This document shows, piece by piece, positions 15,002 through 18,023 of a DNA stretch of 18,023 nt (its first letter is position 1; every line of letters starts with the position of its first letter). The stretch is from Promethearchaeota archaeon (GTDB lineage Archaea > Asgardarchaeota > Lokiarchaeia > Sigynarchaeales > SOKP01). Where the stretch lies: the NCBI GenBank assembly GCA_016839905.1, contig JAEOTJ010000226.1, forward strand, positions 1 through 18,023. Direction: 5' to 3'. The translations under genes were made by a program, and so were the position numbers. Below the pieces are notes generated by a model. That model ran no database searches, was not told where the DNA came from, and was given only the letters and a program-made list of their open reading frames with translations.

Positions 15002-15416
15002 TTTTTAAAATTCCCGAATCTTTAATAATATCCATGTGGTCAAAAGCTATTTTTTTTGAGGATATTTCAGTAATCGGGACGATTTCTAAAGCAGCTGCAT
15101 CATCTTGGGCTTTAGGTTGCTCTTGACCTGTCAAGGGCTTACATAGATAAGCAATAGTTACTGTATGTCCCCTTGGATCACGCTTAGGTTTGGAGTAAAC
15201 TCCAATTATTTTGAGAATTTTAACATTAATATTAGTCTCTTCTTTGGCTTCTCTAATACAGGCATCTTCTACGGTTTCACCAACATCAACGAATCCTCCA
15301 GGAAGAGCTAATTGGCCTTGAAAAGGAGGATTCTTTCTACGGATTAAAATAATGTTATTCTCATCATATATAATAACTGCATCTACAGTTAATAGAGGAG
15401 TTATTGGTTTTGGCAT
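14985..15416 (-). CDS. Nudix hydrolase, ADP-ribose pyrophosphatase type
   Basis: A 143-residue Nudix protein. The Nudix box is complete: G41-x5-E47-x7-R55-E56-x-x-E59-E60, with Glu56, Glu59 and Glu60 binding Mg2+. The downstream KRDPRGHTVTIAY block (78-90) is characteristic of archaeal and bacterial ADP-ribose pyrophosphatases, which split ADP-ribose into AMP and ribose 5-phosphate and limit non-enzymatic protein modification. Length is typical of the small cytosolic enzymes. The start ATG follows GATTATAAAGAAA, a poor SD. It begins 26 nt after the stop of the metallophosphoesterase gene, so the two are probably one transcription unit. Its last 17 nt overlap the end of the pseudo-GTPase gene on the other strand. 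Confidence 0.93.
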   Translation of the reverse strand: MPKPITPLLTVDAVIIYDENNIILIRRKNPPFQGQLALPGGFVDVGETVEDACIREAKEETNINVKILKIIGVYSKPKRDPRGHTVTIAYLCKPLTGQEQPKAQDDAAALEIVPITEISSKKIAFDHMDIIKDSGILKISFYS

Positions 15417-15442
15417 TTTCTTTATAATCCTAAATTATACTA

Positions 15443-16249
15443 TTAATGAATGAAGAGTTTTGAATTTATAATATGTTCTATTCGGGTTTTTCTTCTGCGA
15501 ACATATTCCGTATGACCTAATTTTCTTATTAATAGAGTTTCTCTTTTAAAATTTGAAGAATTTATTAAATTTACTTCTAAATTACCTTTATTTAGTAATA
15601 TATGATTAAAACTAGGATCCTCATCTGCCCGTACTTTAATTGAACTAGATGTTCCACAATATATAAATGTCGTAGGTCCAATGACATAAGCATGCGGGAT
15701 ATGTTTATGTCCCATTAATACCAGATCAATTTGAAAAAGTTGGCAGAATTCTATCAATTCTCCTGCGTCTGCTAAAGTTGTTTGTTTTCGACCACTATAT
15801 GGAACTGCAATGGCATGATGATGTAGTGCGATGACGCGATTATTATATGGTTTATTAAATTGACGTGCGAGCCACTCTAATTGTTCGTCACCAATTTCAC
15901 CAGAAGATAAATCATCTTTTGCTGAACAAATTCCAACAAAAATTGTATCTAAGTCTTCTATGACGATTTTTGACCTTCTAGGTCCAATAAACTGCTCAAA
16001 GAAGATTATTCCATTATTTTTTACATCATGATTACCAGGGATAGCAAGAAAAGGAACTTTAATCTTTTTTATAATAGGGGCGACTCTCTGATATTGCAAA
16101 AATCGACCCTTATGAACGATATCTCCAGTACAAACCACAAGATCAGGTTCAATTTCATTTATATAATCAATCACTTCCTCCAACATTTCCAATCTAAATT
16201 CACTTCCCCCTCCAAAATGAAGATCAGAAATTTGTATAATTTCAACCAT
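15443..16249 (-). CDS. Calcineurin-like metallophosphoesterase, CpdA-like
   Basis: A 268-residue binuclear-metal phosphoesterase. All metal motifs are present: D9-L-H11, G42-D43, G72-N73-H74-D75, H143-H-H (HHHA) and G180-H181-K-H183. The sequence layout (ISDLHFGGG, then PDLVVCTGDIV and PFLAIPGNHD) is that of class III cyclic-nucleotide phosphodiesterases such as CpdA, although the group also includes enzymes acting on other phosphodiesters and on nucleoside phosphates. Residues 230-268 are a basic tail (RRRKTR near 251-256) that may contact nucleic acid or membrane. No signal peptide is seen, so it should be cytosolic. It lies upstream of the Nudix gene by 26 nt, making a nucleotide-phosphate hydrolase pair. 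Specificity is not determinable here. Confidence 0.9.
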   Translation of the reverse strand: MVEIIQISDLHFGGGSEFRLEMLEEVIDYINEIEPDLVVCTGDIVHKGRFLQYQRVAPIIKKIKVPFLAIPGNHDVKNNGIIFFEQFIGPRRSKIVIEDLDTIFVGICSAKDDLSSGEIGDEQLEWLARQFNKPYNNRVIALHHHAIAVPYSGRKQTTLADAGELIEFCQLFQIDLVLMGHKHIPHAYVIGPTTFIYCGTSSSIKVRADEDPSFNHILLNKGNLEVNLINSSNFKRETLLIRKLGHTEYVRRRKTRIEHIINSKLFIH

Positions 16250-16442
16250 TTTTCTCAGTTCTCATAGATTTTTTTTAAGAATAATTTCATATTCTCTAAT
16301 TATCAATACTATGATGAATTAGTTTTAAATTTATTCTAAATATAACATATCAAATTTGAATAAATAAAGTCTAACTGGAGACTAATAAGATGAGGAAAAA
16401 ATGTAAAAATAATAAATAAAAAATAAAATATTTAAATAGAAA

Positions 16443-17105
16443 TCATATTACGCTTAGAAGATTATCTTTTAGGAAGTATAATGTCATGTTAGGACGGATT
16501 TTCTGTATTTCAACTATCTCACACTCTTCAAGAGAATCTAAAAACTTAACTACAGTGTTATGATGCATATTTAATGCCGTGGAAAGTTCATTTTTAGTTA
16601 TCCCGTGGTTATTATATTTAAAATAATCCAGAATTTTTTTACCATGTTCATTTGATGTAAAATAATAGAGCATTACTTGATTAAATTTTAGATCTGAGCT
16701 ATAAAAAATTATTCTATTCTCGATGCGTGCATTATTAATATAATTAAAGTTTTCCAAAATTGTAACATGCCACACAACAACATTGACACTAAGGTTTAAT
16801 TCATTAATAATTTTTTTAAGGTGAATTCCAGGATATTGACAGATATATTCATGTATTAAGTTGCGATTTTCATTGTTCAATACACGATCTTGGGTTAATT
16901 TTGAGCCTTCCACGAGAATTCTCTTAAATACCAAGGATCTCAAAAGGGATTCAATTCCTTCATTATTAATATTTATTGAAGCGCCTCTGAATCTTGTTTT
17001 AACAAATGAAACTAGTTTCTCAATGTTAAAAACTCTATTGTAATCAAGATACTCTTTTACAACATTATAGACTAATCGCTCATTATCAGATAGTAAAGTT
17101 GACAT
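16443..17105 (-). CDS. Tandem winged-helix transcriptional regulator
   Basis: A 220-residue DNA-binding protein with probably three winged-helix units. Unit one, about 8-72, is the most divergent. Unit two, about 78-137, has the YPGIHLKKIINELNLS helix pair and VVVWHVTILENFNYI recognition helix typical of archaeal ArsR/MarR-like tandem regulators. Unit three, about 153-214, carries GITKNELSTALNMHHNTVVKFL. No sensor domain, cofactor site or cysteine cluster is seen, so the signal may come from the protein itself or a partner. The ATG is 23 nt after the stop of the upstream membrane surface protein on the same strand. AAGGAG (17119-17124) lies 13 nt before the start, overlapping the intergenic gap. 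The arrangement suggests co-expression with that surface protein, and perhaps a role in its regulation. Confidence 0.88.
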   Translation of the reverse strand: MSTLLSDNERLVYNVVKEYLDYNRVFNIEKLVSFVKTRFRGASININNEGIESLLRSLVFKRILVEGSKLTQDRVLNNENRNLIHEYICQYPGIHLKKIINELNLSVNVVVWHVTILENFNYINNARIENRIIFYSSDLKFNQVMLYYFTSNEHGKKILDYFKYNNHGITKNELSTALNMHHNTVVKFLDSLEECEIVEIQKIRPNMTLYFLKDNLLSVI

Positions 17106-17128
17106 TTTTCGTTGAGTTCTCCTTTAAA

Positions 17129-18023
17129 TTAAATAGAATTTTTATATAGAATAAATTTATCAAGCACCCGTTCTCTTTCTTCTGGGGCTAATCCAATTAA
17201 TTCCTTTATGAATTCCCTCCGCTCAGCATTTTCATCAGGTTTCCAAGATATTTGATCGATTTTATTTAATATATTTTCGGAAAGTATTGTAATGTTTAAA
17301 TCTTCCATTATAGCTAACTTCTGCAAAGCACCTCTTTCTTTGAAAACTTCTTGTAGCCTATTGTTTGTAAGGGGGTCAGGAGTTTCTTTCTGTTCTGTTA
17401 CTGCTCCTAAAGGAATTTTATTTAAATTTAGATCTGTCCTTCTTGTCTCATGAGTTTCTTCAGGCGTCCATTTTCTCCTTACTAAATCTTCTCTTTTTCT
17501 AATGGCTTTTACTTCTAAATCTGCGCCATATTTAACGCTTTTTCCTTTTTTTAACACTTCTACTTTCTTTTTCTTCTTTTTTGAAGTAATGATATAAGTT
17601 GCTGGGATTCCCACTACAATGGCACCAAGGATTATTATGATAAGAATATAATTTTCAAAAAAGAAAATCAAGATTGACGATTTATCCGCTGGAATATCAT
17701 CATCGGTTTCCGTACCAATATCTACATTTATTGTGAAATATCTCAAATATGATTGGTATATATATCCAGATGAATCATTTCCAAATACTTGAATCGAATG
17801 TAAACCATTAGAGGGCATTGGAATTGTAGTATTTCCCAGTATTGTTATATTCGCCTGTCCATCCAAGGAATATCCCATCCAATCTAAAGTCGTTGAATTG
17901 TCAAAACTGAGTAATAATCCTTCTTGTAGATTATCTCCTATGTTGTAATTGGGATCCCATGAAAATCCAACTGCATCAAAATAAGTATAATACCCTGAAT
18001 CTGCACTTGAAGTTGAAAAATAT
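17129..18023 (-). CDS. Type I membrane surface protein, N-terminus beyond the window
   Basis: A partial gene: the frame is open to the window edge at 18023, well upstream of the Met at 17878, so the N-terminus is missing; 297 residues are visible. The outside part contains a Tyr/Asp/Ser-rich stretch (a possible LamG/concanavalin-like end) and then an Ig-like segment with WMGYSLDGQANITI and SNGLHSIQVFGNDSSG, a form common in archaeal cell-surface proteins. Counting from the Met at 17878, the single helix spans about 69-98, followed by a KKKKKK-type stop-transfer. The remaining 150 residues are cytoplasmic, charged, and end in a helical unit (about 176-249, with LAPEERERVLDKF). This is a receptor- or adhesin-like topology with a sizable inner tail. 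The function and ligand are unknown. The regulator gene follows after 23 nt. Confidence 0.8.
   Translation of the reverse strand, partial: YFSTSSADSGYYTYFDAVGFSWDPNYNIGDNLQEGLLLSFDNSTTLDWMGYSLDGQANITILGNTTIPMPSNGLHSIQVFGNDSSGYIYQSYLRYFTINVDIGTETDDDIPADKSSILIFFFENYILIIIILGAIVVGIPATYIITSKKKKKKVEVLKKGKSVKYGADLEVKAIRKREDLVRRKWTPEETHETRRTDLNLNKIPLGAVTEQKETPDPLTNNRLQEVFKERGALQKLAIMEDLNITILSENILNKIDQISWKPDENAERREFIKELIGLAPEERERVLDKFILYKNSI

Noticed and set aside
16312..16400. A TGATGA box that could open a C/D-box guide RNA.
   Set aside because: No matching CTGA D box at usable spacing and no terminal stem were found.
1..18023. Mobile elements, CRISPR repeats, rRNA or tRNA genes.
   Set aside because: No transposase or integrase-like protein, regular spaced repeats, cloverleaf or rRNA-like GC-rich segment could be found.

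Overview
The window is very AT-rich DNA that looks like part of an Asgard archaeon genome (Lokiarchaeia-type). Several genes point there together. There is a Rab/Ras-like small GTPase beside a helical TPR protein, and a second, degenerate Ras-like GTPase. There is an archaeal DtdA-type D-aminoacyl-tRNA deacylase, an archaeal-style RNase Z, an orphan corrinoid protein, a tandem winged-helix regulator and a type I surface protein. Leaders are archaeal: TATA boxes sit close to starts, and some genes carry GGTG-type Shine-Dalgarno (SD) sites. No rRNA, tRNA, CRISPR array, insertion sequence or phage gene was seen. The taxonomic call is inference.

Layout. 65-2399 (minus): Rab-like GTPase followed by a TPR protein whose 5' end appears broken by a homopolymer frameshift. 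2598-2807 (minus): a ThiS/MoaD-like ubiquitin-fold protein with no ATG; it appears to start at ATA. 2820-3278: non-coding. 3279-3362 (plus): a 27-residue single-helix membrane peptide. 3407-4321 (minus): DtdA, divergent from 4389-5375 (plus), a ZIP-like membrane protein with a long coiled-coil loop. 5416-6048 (minus): corrinoid protein, divergent from the plus-strand run 6188-11249, which holds an ABC ATPase, an FtsX/MacB-type permease, a 416-residue coiled-coil protein and RNase Z. 11263-13502 (minus): a rubredoxin-aminotransferase fusion, then a helical protein of unknown function. 13773-15001 (plus): a VOC-fold metalloenzyme and a degenerate GTPase with a cysteine-rich tail. 14985-16249 (minus): a metallophosphoesterase, then an ADP-ribose-type Nudix hydrolase. 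16443-18023 (minus): a truncated surface protein followed by a three-part winged-helix regulator.

How the genes may work together. The ATPase and permease form one exporter-like or extracytoplasmic-tension-type ABC complex, and the coiled-coil gene behind them may be a partner. The GTPase/TPR pair resembles a small GTPase with a helical-repeat scaffold. The surface protein and regulator may be co-transcribed. Most other genes are housekeeping (tRNA quality control, tRNA 3' processing, nucleotide sanitation) and show no obvious shared pathway. The points most worth a second look are the rubredoxin-aminotransferase fusion, the pseudo-GTPase with a zinc-site-like tail, the AUG-less ubiquitin-like gene and the frameshifted TPR gene.
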